This document shows positions 31,329 through 43,760 of a stretch of DNA of 64,000 nt, one piece after another. Origin of the DNA: Enoplolaimus lenunculus (Eukaryota > Nematoda > Enoplea > Enoplida > Thoracostomopsidae); the NCBI GenBank assembly GCA_030248215.1, contig JASANG010002095.1, positions 57,742 through 121,741 on the forward strand. Reading direction: 5' to 3'. The number at the start of each line of letters is the position of its first letter. Within the stretch, counting starts at the first letter, position 1. Position numbers and translations under genes: made by a program. The notes below the pieces were generated by a model. It was not told the DNA's origin and searched no databases. It saw nothing but the letters and a program-made list of their open reading frames with translations.

Positions 31329-31636
31329 CAGAACACAGCAACTGCATCAGAAAATTGTACATTATTCAACAAAGGCTGAAATATTCGGCGACCCTGATCG
31401 TGGTGAATCAGATTTATGGCTCAACCACAATTCATACGTATTTGATATAGTTTTATGATGGCATTAAAATTACCTAGCTAAAGCACGGCCATACATTTGA
31501 TTATATAATGCATTTTGTTTTGTATGTTTTGAGCTGATCAGGTCCTGAAAAGGGACATGCTGGGGATGAGAACAACAAACCCGAGCTGTGGAAATTTATG
31601 ATCCCCGCAGAAAAATTCAAGCAGAACAATAAATAG
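31329..31636 (+). CDS. Possible last two exons of an unassigned gene
   Basis: Exon one, 31329-31402, follows TTTTATCAG and ends at CGTG|GTGAAT. It reads RTQQLHQKIVHYSTKAEI then FGDPDR. Exon two, 31542-31636, follows CTGATCAG and reads PEKGHAGDENNKPELWKF then MIPAEKFKQNNK before TAG at 31634-31636. The join is phase 1 and makes a Gly. Composition and codon use look coding: charged and free of stops over both exons. I do not recognise the protein. Upstream exons must exist, but transposon DNA fills the next several kilobases. The exon-one frame also stays open for 16 more codons past the donor. Confidence 0.45.
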
Positions 31637-32092
31637 ATAAATGTTGAAGTTGCAAATCTTGCATTATTTTGCTTCAAGTTATTAACAGTATACTATACAT
31701 AGTGTCAAATATATTTAGAGCTAATCTAAAAACCACGTTATAACGTTGAACGTTTAGTAACACAGTACATGACGTGTGTAAATGGATAGTAGCAATAGCG
31801 TAAAATATGGGATCCAAACAATATTTTTAAGATTTTAGATAACTTTTTTCATATTTCAAATCGAACAATTGCAGCAGATCCGTATAGAAAAATTAAATAT
31901 ATAATTATACAAGTAATTAATACAACTATGAGTATTATAGTAACGAAATTTTTGGTATCAAAAGGAAATGGACCCCAATTTTTATACGAAACAGAAATCA
32001 ACTTAATTCCTGCATAGTACGCATTTAATATACTATGTACATAGACAAAACAGTATCAGATACTCTTTGAGTCACCGTTTTTATAACCGGGT
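31637..32092. other. Intergenic stretch between converging genes
   Basis: AT-rich sequence between a plus-strand stop (31636) and the minus-strand Ku70 stop (32093). AATAAA at 31629-31634 overlaps the first stop region. Nothing else is recognised. Confidence 0.4.
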
Positions 32093-35000
32093 TCAGTTCA
32101 CACTAGAATAATGGTTTTTAATTGCTTCAATAATATCGGCCTTCTTAGTTGCCTTATGGATATCAATACCGTCATGCGCTGCTCCAACTTTCAGCATAGC
32201 TACGGTGAGCGTTCCAAGCTGAAAAATACTCACCGTTATAATACCAAAAATTGTTGAAAGGAAGTACACTGTAAACGGGCACAGTAGCTAAAAACAGCAG
32301 CTAAGTCTTGCGCTGCGCGCCATTGTTCAGGTTGCTATTTTACACCTCACACAATAATTATCTCAAACCATCCACACCAGGATGCAACCGGAAATGAAAA
32401 ATACCGTGACCGGAAATCAACAAAACTTACCGGAGCCGGAGGTAAGGCGAAATTAGGTAGTTTGTTAAAATGTTTAATTTGTTAATTTTAGCAAGTGTTG
32501 TTAAATAGTTTAGTTTTACGCTTACATGTATTCCATGCTGTTTTAATAGACATTTTGACACTCTCCACCCCTTTACACTAGAAAAGCGCCTTCACGGTGC
32601 TCATCAGACTTACTATTTCTTTATGTTAAGATTGACTATCCTGTGGTACGGCGGAATATTTTTGTTTACACATCATACAATGTCAGCGTCAAATCATACG
32701 CGTTGCGCCGTACGGTGCCGGATGACATTAAACTAGTCGAAAAGTATGTAATAGTGCCACGCTAACTAAGCGTCATACCGAATTTGATTCCCATAACGCT
32801 TTAAGACCATCAACGCCAACATCAACTTTAGATTTCTTCACCACGGTACCCGCTGCTGCAGTTGTTGTCTGAAAGCAGTTTGTAGAAATATGTTTCGTAT
32901 TATTTTTGTTCAGCATTATACAGGAGGCAGTTAAGTCTGTGGATCCGGTAGAAAATATACGAAAACTTGGTCGAAAGTTAGGACAGGTTGCACCCTGTAA
33001 CTGCAGCACAAAACCGTTGGTTGCAACGCAGGAACGAAGCATATCAAGCCAACTTGGAAAATTGATCAAATCGCTAAACCTAAACAATCTTAAGTTACTC
33101 CTGTATAGCAACATATATTTTATACTTTCACCGTAAACAATAATGCTCACTGTTTTTCGTTTTGTCCCACCTCCAGTGTAACCACTAGGAAAAAACATTT
33201 TCTCGAACTGTTCAAGCTCTGCTGTTGCATTTTTGCACACAACTTTTCGCAGCTTATCTGGAACACAAAATGGTAACTTTAGTGTTATCTGTTCTGCTAA
33301 TTATCACGCTAAAATAGCTGATTTCAACTAAAATAAATGTAAAAGAATTACACGCATCGAGATGCAAAAACCGAAGTACCATCCCAAAGACTACTAAGTG
33401 AAATATCGGTCCTAAAATCAAACTATGTAAACGAACACAGCTACCTTCTTTCAGTCTTTTGGTTTGAAACTACTTCTGATAAACAAGTAAACAGCAACTT
33501 CTTACACGGAAGGTGGATAATTAAGCCCGATTTCGAAATAGTAATTGTGAACAACAAACTTGGTGAAATACCAACAATCTAACCAATATCTGGTACCTGT
33601 GAGATCTTCAAAGGGTTCGACGTCTTCTCGCTCTAATGCCATTGCCTCCACTGCACGGTAATGCATTTGAAGCGTTGGATTGGGATAAAATTGTGTTGAA
33701 TACGGTTTTTTGTACGTCAGCTTGTTTACCACGGCATGCGCTGCGTCAATTTGTTGCTGCGTAACTAAAATAGAAACATATACTCAAAACATAAACTTCG
33801 TTTTAACCCAGAAGAAACTAAAAATCGAAAAATGTTAGCAATCTTCTGTCCGAATAAAATCTTCAATAAACGCTTGGTCGTCATCAAAACGCTGAACTGA
33901 AATATCCGAGGACACCATGCCTATCTTGTAAAAAACCTTTTACCTTCACTACAGTTACTATCTAAATTCAACTTTCTAATGTCATCTGAGAACGGTAGGA
34001 AGACAATATGAAATCCGGGCGCCGCAGTTTGTTGACCACAATCATCTTTAGCTTCGGCCTTAAACCAAAAAACTGTTTTTCTATCTCTTAAATAAGAACT
34101 GATATAAACACAACTGTACAAAACGGTGACGGTTCTGACTGAAGTTCTAGTGTAGCAAATAGATTCCAGCTAGGAAAAAGCTTTGTGCAAATACTTACCT
34201 AAGTTTAAACCTTATAAAAATAAGACTAAATTTCGAAGTAAGAAATTCAAAAATTTAAGTCATAAAGTGAGATAAAATACCATAATAATTTCCAGTACAC
34301 CAGACAACTTGAATGGATGCCTGTGTTTTGCTAAAAATAAAAACAGATATTGCAGTCATTTCGCTCATGAATACTTAACAAACACGAATACGACACATTA
34401 GGAAGAGCGCAACTGACCTGGGGCACCAAAGCCACAACGCGCGGCGGGACATTTATTCTAGTTGTCAACCGACATATGGCCATAATACCTTTTGCCAAGC
34501 ATCGCTCCAGCAAATCCGAAAACAGTTTACGGCTACCTCGGATCCACTGAAACAAACTCAACTTCTGCCGAGTCAGACAAAATAATTCCGCACGTCAAAT
34601 ATATGGTACTCTGCAATACATAAGTGACATTTACTTAAAAAATTTACTCATGCCATTGTTAATGACGTCATTATGTACAGTCAAGCTATCCATGACGTCT
34701 AGCTCATATAAACTTTGACTACAACTGTTGAATGAGTGTTGAATTTTAAATCATAAAACTGAAAACCACGAGCAGTTTGCCTTTTATAAAATTTATTAAC
34801 AACATAGAAAGGTACAAATACAATACACCAATGCCATTTAAATTTATTCTTTTACAAATCCAAAATCCATTATTTCAAACATAGCTCAAACCTCTAAAAT
34901 AGGTCTAATTAAAAACGCTTTCACTTCAGCTGGTAAAGAACCAACAAGTCAGATACAATTTAGTTGGTTACCGTGTCATCAGGATACAAGAACATAGAAG

Positions 35001-38000
35001 ATCTGACGTGATAATGTGGTTTCCTTTCTGTGAGTCGCTCGACTGGTTTAAAACCGAGAAGTGATAACCCTGAAATTAAGTCAACTCCGGTAATTAAGAT
35101 CGTGTTTCACGCAAGTTTAACATTGCTTTAAACTTTGTAACAATAAAATTGTTCAATCAAACGAACTCTATATCTAAAATTAGGAGCAGGCAATGTCGAA
35201 ACCAGTATGTTTTTAATTTTCATAAATATCTTATAAAAGCAAAACCGTACTACCTACATAGATACAACACATTGCTTTTCGTGCCTGGATTCTATACATA
35301 AGAGGTATTGCGTATTCAGACGGCAATGACTGTATAGAGACACCTCATAGCGAAAATATATTTAAAAACAATAGCATTTTACCATTAAAAGAGACACATA
35401 TAACTTACCAGGGGGCTCGAAGTGTTTGATTAAAGCAATCTCCTCGTTTTCCATAGATATCTTTTGTCCGCCATATATCTGATACTTTTTCAATTCTGCC
35501 GGTAATAACAAATGGTTGTCTTCCTTAAAATAATATTTAAATATTTAATATATTTACTATTATTTTAAAACTAATAGCCACTTTACTCATCGATCAATGC
35601 CCTATTACTTGTATTAATTCTAATTCCATTCAACGCACTAGTTTTTCTGTTTGAATCTTACGATACAAATTTCGTGGCAATGTTAGCTTACGCTACAATC
35701 ATGCAACTCCTTCATTTAGCTACATTGTCTTATTCGAGTATTAGTTCTGAAAATTTCACATAATATGGCTAAATTAGTACACTAAGGGTTGCGCTATACA
35801 TGACGTCCGGCGTCGTCCGTCGCCGTTCGTCACCTGTCCGTCACCACACGTTTCTGTACGTGAGATAATTGCGTACGATACCGCACGGTGACGGACGGCG
35901 CCGTACGGGAAACGGACGGCACCGTGCTAGTGACGGACGGCGCCACACGACAAAAAATGTTAGCGCAACCCTTATGTTATTTCTAACCTTCAAATGAGTA
36001 TTCGTGTTAGAAATAACTTCTTCGTTGTTTGCACGATACAAATTCAATGGATTAGGTACCTTTGTCGGTGCCAATATGTTGTAACTAAAATAGTAGTACT
36101 CAACCGATTTACACCATTGGCAGGCGTCGGTGGAATCCAGGAAATAACCATCAAAAGCTTTTGTACGGAACTAAGGTATCAAAAAATCATAAATTAATAG
36201 ACAGTTGACCCACTAGCAAATTAAGAGAGTTGAATATGAAGCAAAATGTTGTAGCTTCCACCGTGCTTCATTCATGAGTTGCAATATTAAATGGCCAAAG
36301 AATGACGCTTTTACTTATTATTGGTTTCCTTGGTCCTTGCCAAATGCACTCCAGGCACTTACAGACTAACAGAGAGAGACAGATTCTTTCCCAAATTCCA
36401 TTTTACAGTTGCAGTGCTTCGCTTCTTATGATCTTTGTTACGTAACCTAAAACGTTTGAACATTACCAATATTTAAAAATAAAAGATTGGTTCTGGCTGT
36501 AGGGTTCTACCAAGTGGTCCGGTATGTCATTAAACGTAATCATTTTAATAGAAAGCTGTTTATTTCTGTAGAAGCGTCATACACATAGCAGCAAAAGTAA
36601 TACGCATATTAGGTGGCAAATTAATTGAATTTACAAGCGTACATTCAGTAAACTTCAAAGCTCCTTTACTACGGGAGAACTTACATTGAGTTCAGCTCGT
36701 CAATAGTTTCGTTTGGATTAGGCATAAAATCAGGAACAAGATCAGGGTTCATAATATCCTAAAATAATTAGTAAACAGGGATCGACGGCATTTGGTTCCT
36801 AAAATATCCGGCGAAAAACCCATATCCGTATCCGGTTCCTGTAGAAACCTACCGGATGTTTACTGTTGTGGTACCGAATATGATAAACTGTTTTGTACAC
36901 GTGAGCACTGCATTTCCGCTCAAACTAAGAAGCTGAAGTTTTCAAATTGAGGCGAAAATGAAAAACCCAAGTTTAGATACAAATAATTTTACTTCAGTAA
37001 CCATATACTTTTACGCCACTCAATTACTTCCAACAGTGCAGAACTTAAGATGAAGATGCTATATCTGGTCAACACCAGGTTCCGGTAAAAAATCCGCTAA
37101 CCGTCTCCAGTAATCCTGTCGTTCCCTGGTCGTAAACGAAACTATATTTGCTCGGCCAATATAGGTTCTTCTGCTTTTCAGTCGCTGCAGTTAATGCTTA
37201 TAACTACCTAACCCACGTTTCGTTTATGTATACTACTTAAACGCTAACTTTCGAGTACTAGCGAATAAGACAGCTGATGCCAATTTTCATCAAACTGCAA
37301 CTGTAAAACATACTTGATATATTTTTGAATAGTCAAAGTCAGCGCCAAATGCAATCACATCGATATCAATGCCTCTGTAGCGCCAATCTGATATTTGAGT
37401 TAAAAGATTGTTCTAAACCAAAGAATAGTGTGATTGCGAAAAAACCAAACTAAAATTGAAGAAATGCAACTTAACATGCGGACACTCTTGATTTTGCGAG
37501 CCAACTCCGAAGACTGTGCCATTGATTTACATAAACTGGCTCTTCAATACAGCAAAATCAAAAAATGCTGTACTTTTGGTTCACGCAAACACCAAAATCT
37601 TGCTCACTCACAATCAGTCAGTTGTCTTGAACGCTTAGATTTTACACTCAGGCGGATAAAACAATACAACAGCGTCAACCTCAATACACCTGCAGCGTTA
37701 ATAATTTATACAATGCGTAGACATTCAAACATTGCGCAGACGTTTGACAACATGCGCGATTTTAACTGCACTCGCTCTTACTCTTTCTTGATCGCTACCA
37801 TTATGAGGATTGTCGTTGCACGTGAACAGAAAAATCCTACGAGCTCCGCCACCGTAGCTGCAATACACCAGAAAGGAGTAACATAATTACTGAACTCGCT
37901 GTCGTAAGCACTCGCTGTCCTAAGCATTACATAACTTTTTGAGCAAAAACAAATAAAATTGCCCAGAACAAGGCAGCCACAGTTCTGCTTTATATTAGGA

Positions 38001-41000
38001 AACCACCATGAATCTACAATCTTAATTAGGTTCAAGTTAACATGCTTGGCCTGTTATGCCGTAACACTTTAAATTTCCTCAGCGACTTAAGTATCTTTTT
38101 AATCAGAGCTCGCTCCCTAGGAAACCTCTGGTTTTTCTTCACTCTAAAAATGTTAAATTGGTTAAGTTATTATTTAACACGTGCTTAAGTCTGAAGCCAT
38201 TCTTCAGTATGGTTTCAGAAACCCAGCCAGTGTTACCTAATGGCGTCGATATCCTGAACACAGTTCCACAACGCCCCTCGAAGGTCATAATCTCTGCTAT
38301 GACCGCCAAATTTCTTCCGAAAATTCGATTGAAGATCTCCTACATAAACATACAAATCATTCAAGTCACTTTAGCACTGCGGCTTCTCCAATTTCAAAAT
38401 TTTACTAGAACCAGCCCTCTCGTGGAAAACGTGATTACAACCCTATGTGAGTTCGGAATGTCTTCCCCGTTATCACCTTTGGTCGCGATGTGCATCGGTA
38501 ATGTGCATGGTGCGACCAGATATCCAGATCCGGTTTAACATCCGGTAAAATTCGATATCAGTATCTGGTATAAACCTATCGAACAGTGTAGAATGTACAT
38601 GACGTAACCGGTTAATATCCGTTTCCGGTAGAAAATTCAATATCCGCATCCGGTTCCAGTATCCGGTAAATTAACATCCGGTCGCACCCTGGTAATATGT
38701 GGAGGGCAGGGATGGGCGTTTCGATCTTTGTCTCGGCAAGTCTCGGGATTTGGCTGGTTTTGGTCTCGATCTCGCTTTTGTTCAGTCTCGGTGGTTTGCA
38801 AACCGAGACCAAAGAGGTGAAAAGGCGATATGCAATTACAAAAATTTTCCTTGTATCACAGCTTTGGCCCGGAAGTACTAGCGCATTTCGCCTACCAACA
38901 CAGACAGCGAACGATTGTGGAGCACCGCTACCTGGTTATACCGCGATTTGAGAAAGAATGACCCTACGGTTACCCAAAATTCTATTTTTAAAAGGAAACC
39001 CAAAACAGTTTGGTTTTATTGGGAAAAAGCACGCATAGTTGCATTTTCGCGGTTAAAATATGGGTCTTCGGCATTTATACCGTCTACGCTATGTTAAAAA
39101 ATTCTCCAATCTATTCGGTTTGCCCGGGTGCAAAAACAACACTACACCTCTGAATTAGGTATTGTACTGAGGGTGTTTAAGACAGTGGGGTTTGTCCCGC
39201 ACCTGTCCGAATGGTATGGCGACAGTAGCCAAGTGAAAAATAAAGTAAAAAATAAATTTTGGCGGCGATTTATTAGTTTAATTATATAAAGTGGCAATTT
39301 CAAACATATAAAAATATTCAAAAGTCTTGTTAAAAAATCTTATTTTTATTTTCGGTAACGGTTAAAAATTAACCGAGACCGAGACCAAAAGTCTCGGTCT
39401 CGATAGGTTAGATCTCGGCATCGGTCCCGCTTTTTTGACCGAGACCGCTCATCCCTAGTGGTGGGAGGAGAGGTGTGCCCCTCCCATGGTTAGAATACCA
39501 CCGCCCATTTTCAACAAATTTGGTCACTGACCTTGCAACATTTGTTCAATGTCAATCACAACATCGGCGCTCGGTTGTTCTAATGGTTTATATACGTAAA
39601 TATGAGGTAAGAGTTCGTCGTTAGTTCGATTTTTCATAGATTCAGTGCCAAAAATTGTGATACCAATGTAATCTTGCGAATTTGTGCAACATTTTACTTT
39701 GATAAAGTTTAGTGCTGCCTAAATAATACAAAATTATTCTGCGAAATATAACATGCAAAACCAGTTAATAAATGTATATTAACTTACTCTCTTATTTTTG
39801 AATTTCGAAGGCCTATCGTTTGCTCTGGCCTATGGTTTGCTCTGACTTAGGAATGGGCCGATTAACCGGCATCGGCAATAGTCGGCACTTTTCGTGAATA
39901 TCGGTATCGGCACTGCAAAAAATTGCCGATTCTTTGCCGACATTTTTACACATACATGTAACAGTCAATTGGAATGCTTCATTTCTTGGCGCATATCAGC
40001 GAGTCAAATAAGGAAAACTGTTATTTCTTTTGCGTTTGTGTTTGCAAAAATTAATTGAAATGAACCGTTCTTAGGAATTTCTAACCGTTTATGAAAGTTA
40101 GGGTTTAAGTCTTCATATAACGATGTAATGAAGAATTCTATCTGTTTATTAAGCATGGCGTATTAAAGATGGAATCGGCATCGGCATCGGTTCCGCATCG
40201 GCAAAATTAGCAAAATAAAATCGGCATTGGTATCCGCAGCGGCAAAAATTTTGGTATAGACACATCCCTGCACTAACTAAAAAACATTTGAACGGAACTG
40301 ACTGGAATCATGAACATGGCACTGTTAGGAACGGTGGTTCCGGATAGTGCTATCAAAAAAGAAAATAATATACGTTGGTTGCTGGTTGGCTTTCTTACAG
40401 ACGTAAATACTATTCCTCCGCAACTTGATCGCACTAGTCTGTGGGGGCTGTGCGGTCCAATTTGAAAATAAACAAATAACAAAATAATGTTTTATTGCAC
40501 CTTCTACACACCCTAGTTCAGTTGCAATTGTGGGTTACGCGACGTAGCATACGTGTATGTATGTATATGTAGACATGCACCAGGGTGGCACCGAAACCAC
40601 GATTTAGCCAAACCCGAATCCATTGCTAATTTGTCGAATCTGAATCCAAACATTGAATTTTGCCAATTTCCTCTATATATATCGATAATTTGTTTCAGAA
40701 TACTAAAGAAATTATAACATTGCTTACGACCGCAAAACGAATAACTTTTGTTAACTACATATTCTAGCAAATCGACGTTTTTCGCAGACATGAACGTACA
40801 CATATAGAAAACAATGGGAAATCTTAATATCGGCCGAGTGTCGTATATAATAGGTCCGATTTCTGGCTGGCCATATCTTTCAGAGAAAGTTCGGATAAAA
40901 CCGCAGCACTTCGGAGAAAGGGATCATCCCGACCGTGTAGAACCGACAACACCCTGATGGTAAGACTTCAAAAATACTGCTCATATACCCCAAGCAGCAA

Positions 41001-41639
41001 CGGTGAGTACCTTCATACTACGAGTGAAATAGTCGTCACCATTTTCATGTGTTTGCTCGGTGTTAGACGCAAACATATCCTCCGTGCCTTGCACCAAGAA
41101 AATAAAACTGTTTCTCCCGCTGAATGACTGAAAAATAAAAACAATTACATTACATGTCTTCAATCCAGCTCCCAGGACGACGAACGCAGCTATATTTAGA
41201 AGAAACTGGCGGTCAGAAACCATCTTTTGACGAATTACGACGTCGCGTCATTACCTAGACTTTAACCATTCACAAGTAGTTGTACGCCGGTACTTCCACA
41301 AAAAAATAAGGAAATAATTCGGCAATTTATCTAAACGAGCCTTTATTTACAAAAATGACACTTGCAGCGAAGACAGGCTGAACGAGAAAACGTATGTAAG
41401 GGTATGTTGCTCGAACAGGTAATTAACAATCGAGGCCTGCCTTTCTTCGTCACGTGTATGGGGAAAGACAAAGCAAAAAACAAGTTTTAACACAGTACGC
41501 ATTACACCGCATTTATACAAATTCAGCCTCGTCAAGTAGTAACAATATCAAAGCTCGTAAAACCATGCCTCACCTGTGACAAGTTTGCATCATCTGAATA
41601 GTCATCTCGATCAACGTCAAATGTAAACGTCACTTCCAT
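32093..41639 (-). CDS. XRCC6: Ku70 DNA end-binding subunit, 17 exons, complete
   Basis: Ku70 pairs with Ku80 to ring broken DNA ends for non-homologous end joining and also acts at telomeres. Minus-strand exons: 41639-41574 (ATG), 41127-41011, 39718-39532, 38339-38237, 37857-37782, 37412-37314, 36758-36685, 36446-36363, 36084-35988, 35523-35409, 35069-34972, 34546-34418, 34058-33944, 33764-33597, 33257-33151, 32868-32779, 32218-32093 (TGA). All phases agree and give 616 residues (human 609). The vWA-like start holds SGRNSFIFLV; then RRIFLFTCNDNPH; the core has LLGFKPVERL, LFSDLLERCLAKGIMAICR and GFHIVFLPFSDD; the arm has NPTLQMHYRAVEAMALE and FEKMFFPSGYTGGGTKRK. The last exon (LTVAMLKVGAAHDGIDIHK) is the C-terminal SAP domain. 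Introns hold several MITEs. Confidence 0.96.
32378..32520. mobile_element. Half of a hAT-like MITE in the last Ku70 intron
   Basis: CAGGATGCAACCGGAAATG is followed by ACCGGAGCCGGAGG and TTAATTTTAGCAAGTG, matching the left half of the GCCGGAGG family. The right half is absent. Confidence 0.55.
35784..35973. mobile_element. Small TIR MITE with GACGGACGGCGCC words, in a Ku70 intron
   Basis: The ends are AAGGGTTGCGCTATAC and TGTTAGCGCAACCCTT, flanked by TA. Internal words GACGGACGGCGCC and its variants are repeated in both orientations. It is clearly more GC-rich than the surrounding intron. 190 bases, no coding capacity. TA flanks point away from hAT. Confidence 0.75.
36776..37127. mobile_element. 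hAT-like MITE, TATCCGG family, in a Ku70 intron
   Basis: The ends are CAGGGATCGACGGCATTTG and AATCCTGTCGTTCCCTG. ATATCCG and TCCGGTTCC words are repeated just inside. About 350 bases, non-coding. Confidence 0.65.
38507..38689. mobile_element. Short hAT-like remnant, ATCCGGT words
   Basis: It starts near GGTGCGACCAGATATCC and ends ACATCCGGTCGCACCCTG. ATCCGGTAAA words are repeated throughout its 180 bases. It lies in a Ku70 intron immediately before the element at 38707. Confidence 0.6.
38707..39456. mobile_element. hAT-like element, GGTCTCG family, in a Ku70 intron
   Basis: The ends are CAGGGATGGGCGTTTCGATC and CCGAGACCGCTCATCCCT. GTCTCGG/CCGAGACC words crowd both ends. About 750 bases, no transposase frame. 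A remnant of the same family lies near 1447-1516. Flanks GTGGAGGG and GTGGGAGG may be a worn target duplication. Confidence 0.7.
39848..40270. mobile_element. hAT-like MITE, ATCGGC family, in a Ku70 intron
   Basis: The ends are TAGGAATGGGCCGATTAAC and GTATAGACACATCCCTG. Interior words ATTGAAATGAACCGTTC and GTCTTCATATAA.GATGTAATG match 11971-12379 in the same order. 423 bases, non-coding. Confidence 0.75.
40310..40465 (+). CDS. Small open frame opposite Ku70, doubtful
   Basis: ATG to TGA gives 51 residues (MNMALLGTVVPDSAIKK, later WLLVGFLTDVNTIPPQLD). It lies in the second Ku70 intron on the opposite strand, just after a MITE, with AATAAAC overlapping the stop. Codon use looks gene-like, but no homologue is recognised and no splice partner was found. 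Most likely a chance frame or a decayed insertion. Confidence 0.2.
   Translation: MNMALLGTVVPDSAIKKENNIRWLLVGFLTDVNTIPPQLDRTSLWGLCGPI
40581..40956. mobile_element. hAT-like MITE, GATTCGG family, in a Ku70 intron
   Basis: The ends are CAGGGTGGCACCGAAACCAC and AGAACCGACAACACCCTG. Words CCCGAATCC and GTCGAATCTGAATCC repeat near the left end. Related to 2341-2672. Confidence 0.6.
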
Positions 41640-42552
41640 TATATTACAATCAGGTAACAAGGACAGAAATCACAAAATCTCATTAATACAAATGACCCAC
41701 AGTGTTCTGTCTTATATTTTTCATTAAAACCGAAAAAGTAATGAATAGCGACAAGTCTTGTTTAACTTGCCACCAACCTACTAGCTAAGCAATTTAGTTG
41801 GAAGTTGGAAGTTGGAAATGGTTACCTCAGTTGAGCTTCATGGGATACCATTTCCAGCTCCCACTTTATTTACATGAACTGTATGAAATTGACAATACAG
41901 AATGTAAAAACACAAACGTAATAAAGTGGAAGAAACAACATATATAAATTGTAAAAAACAATACATTGAGGTAACCCATTCCAGGGTATTATGGGACAAC
42001 AACCCACTTACAAATACCCTACGTAATTAAGTAATAAGTGCAAAACATAGCTAGCTAATTTCAGAACAAGTTTCGCGAAAACTTCAGATACCTATTCAAA
42101 TCAACTTTATCCACCCGATCACGAAACAAGTTAACTTTGCTGGCTGTCACTATAGGCATTTTACCCACTTTACCCTAATTAGCCGCTTCTACACCATACA
42201 CAAATTGGACAGCTAAACGCCTCATTTAAGTTGTTATTAAAAGTTTGATTTTTGTAATTTTTCGAATCAATTGTATTACAAATATTTTTATTACCATAGC
42301 TAGTCGATATTATTGTGTGATTCTAATGACACCGTGCAATAGATTCGTGTCCTTGCGACGTTGGTTCTACTGAAATTTCTAACCAGACAGTAATATTTTG
42401 TAATAACCTCCAATGCATTATAGCTTAGAACAGGCTGCTTTTTGGTGGATTGCAATGGAGCAAGTGTACGCTTTAGACATATTTTGTTTAGGCGTACGCT
42501 TAGGAGTAGTCTTAGCATAAAATCTCACGGTATCCCATGTAAAAGAAAGAAA
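41640..42552. other. Ku70 upstream region, with a short inverted motif pair
   Basis: This region would contain the Ku70 promoter, but no clear promoter motif was recognised. GGTTACCTCA (41821) and TGAGGTAACC (41968) form an inverted pair about 140 bases apart, with CATGGGATACCAT-like sequence beside the first. No gene is seen. Confidence 0.35.
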
Positions 42553-43480
42553 CTAGGTAAAAGTGCCCCTAGAAGGGACAGATTGTGATCTTTTTCGCTT
42601 GAAGCATGTAAAAGAGTTTAAACAAAGGTTAGTTAGACCATAGATCAGTAGGTAATGCTTATAATATTAGCTCCATAACTTCTATGAAAATAGTTGTCAT
42701 CTATACCTTTAACGACTGTCTTTCAGTGTTAACACGCTTGCGGTCAGTGAAACAAGAAACATATGGGCCCAACAAACTTTCATCTGTTAAGCTATAAACC
42801 GACAATATGGGTTTTTAAGGCGCTCTAAAGTACAACTCTCAACTTGCCTTTCGTATAACAGTCAGTTGCTTTCTAAAGTTATCTCAATTGAGCGCCTGCA
42901 GAACATGTTCTTTGAAATATTTTGCAACGTTTGAATGGTATTTTCTAGATGAATGATTTAAATATGTCACGGCACAGAACACAATTTGGAAAAGTTTCTC
43001 GACTTCACATCATCAAATTGTCATGGTAAAGATAGGTGAAATAGTCGAGCACGTATGCGTGACATTTTTTATTCGATAATCAATAGACACACTGTGTAAT
43101 CTTGCAATATGGAAATATTTACTAATCAAGTTTTAGAAACATAAATATTTTAAAACTCAAAAAATATTCTCTTCCAATGAAGAATGCTAGATAGATCACT
43201 TATAAACTGAACATTGTAAAACCCAACAAACGCTAAAATTAAGCTGATAGGTGATGTCCGCTGGGCCCATATGTTTCTTGTTTCACTGACCGCAAGCGTG
43301 TTAACACTGAAAGACAGCCGTTAAAGATATAGATGACAACTATTTTCATAGAAGTTATGGAGCTAATATTATAAGCATTACCTACTGATCTATGGTCTAA
43401 CTAACCCTTGTTTAAACTCATTTACATGCTTCAAGCGGAACATATCCCAATCTGTCCCTTCTAGGGGCACTTTTGCCTAG
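42553..43480. mobile_element. Element with 218-bp terminal inverted repeats
   Basis: The arms 42553-42770 and 43263-43480 are equal in length and nearly identical in inverse. Both start CTAGG(T/C)AAAAGTGCCCC, with AGAAGGGACAGATTG next, and end at ATATGGGCCC. A 492-base AT-rich centre has no coding frame. Long inverted repeats with a non-coding centre fit a non-autonomous foldback-type DNA transposon. The superfamily is not determined. Confidence 0.8.
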
Positions 43481-43760
43481 TAGAAACACAAATGTTATGT
43501 CACTCACACGTTACCATACATGCACTCGGCACACAAAACGTCCGCCTCCCAAAAGAAATTCAATTGCTTGTCCGGATTATTTTTTATCGAAACCCTTCAT
43601 TTTGCAATAGTATCACACCGCCATTCGCGGATATCATAGAGTTTTACGAAAACTCTATCCGGATAAGACTGTTTTGCATTGACACTATCTAGGACATTGA
43701 AATGTTTGAAAAACAGTGTAGTGGATAATATTTTTATGTGATAGACACATTAAGGACACC

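Noticed and set aside
32773-32775. TGA after KALWESNSV read as the Ku70 stop, giving a protein without SAP domain
   Set aside because: A GTATGA donor lies just before the stop, and an exon at 32218-32093 in matching phase encodes a SAP domain and a stop, restoring the normal length.
32773-33240. One continuous 155-codon minus-strand exon of Ku70
   Set aside because: The middle 94 codons match nothing in Ku70 and are bounded by good splice sites; treated as an open intron, although retention cannot be excluded.
37434-37886. 150-codon plus-strand open frame over Ku70 introns and an exon
   Set aside because: It overlaps two real minus-strand Ku70 exons and the intron between them, and shows no recognisable domain.
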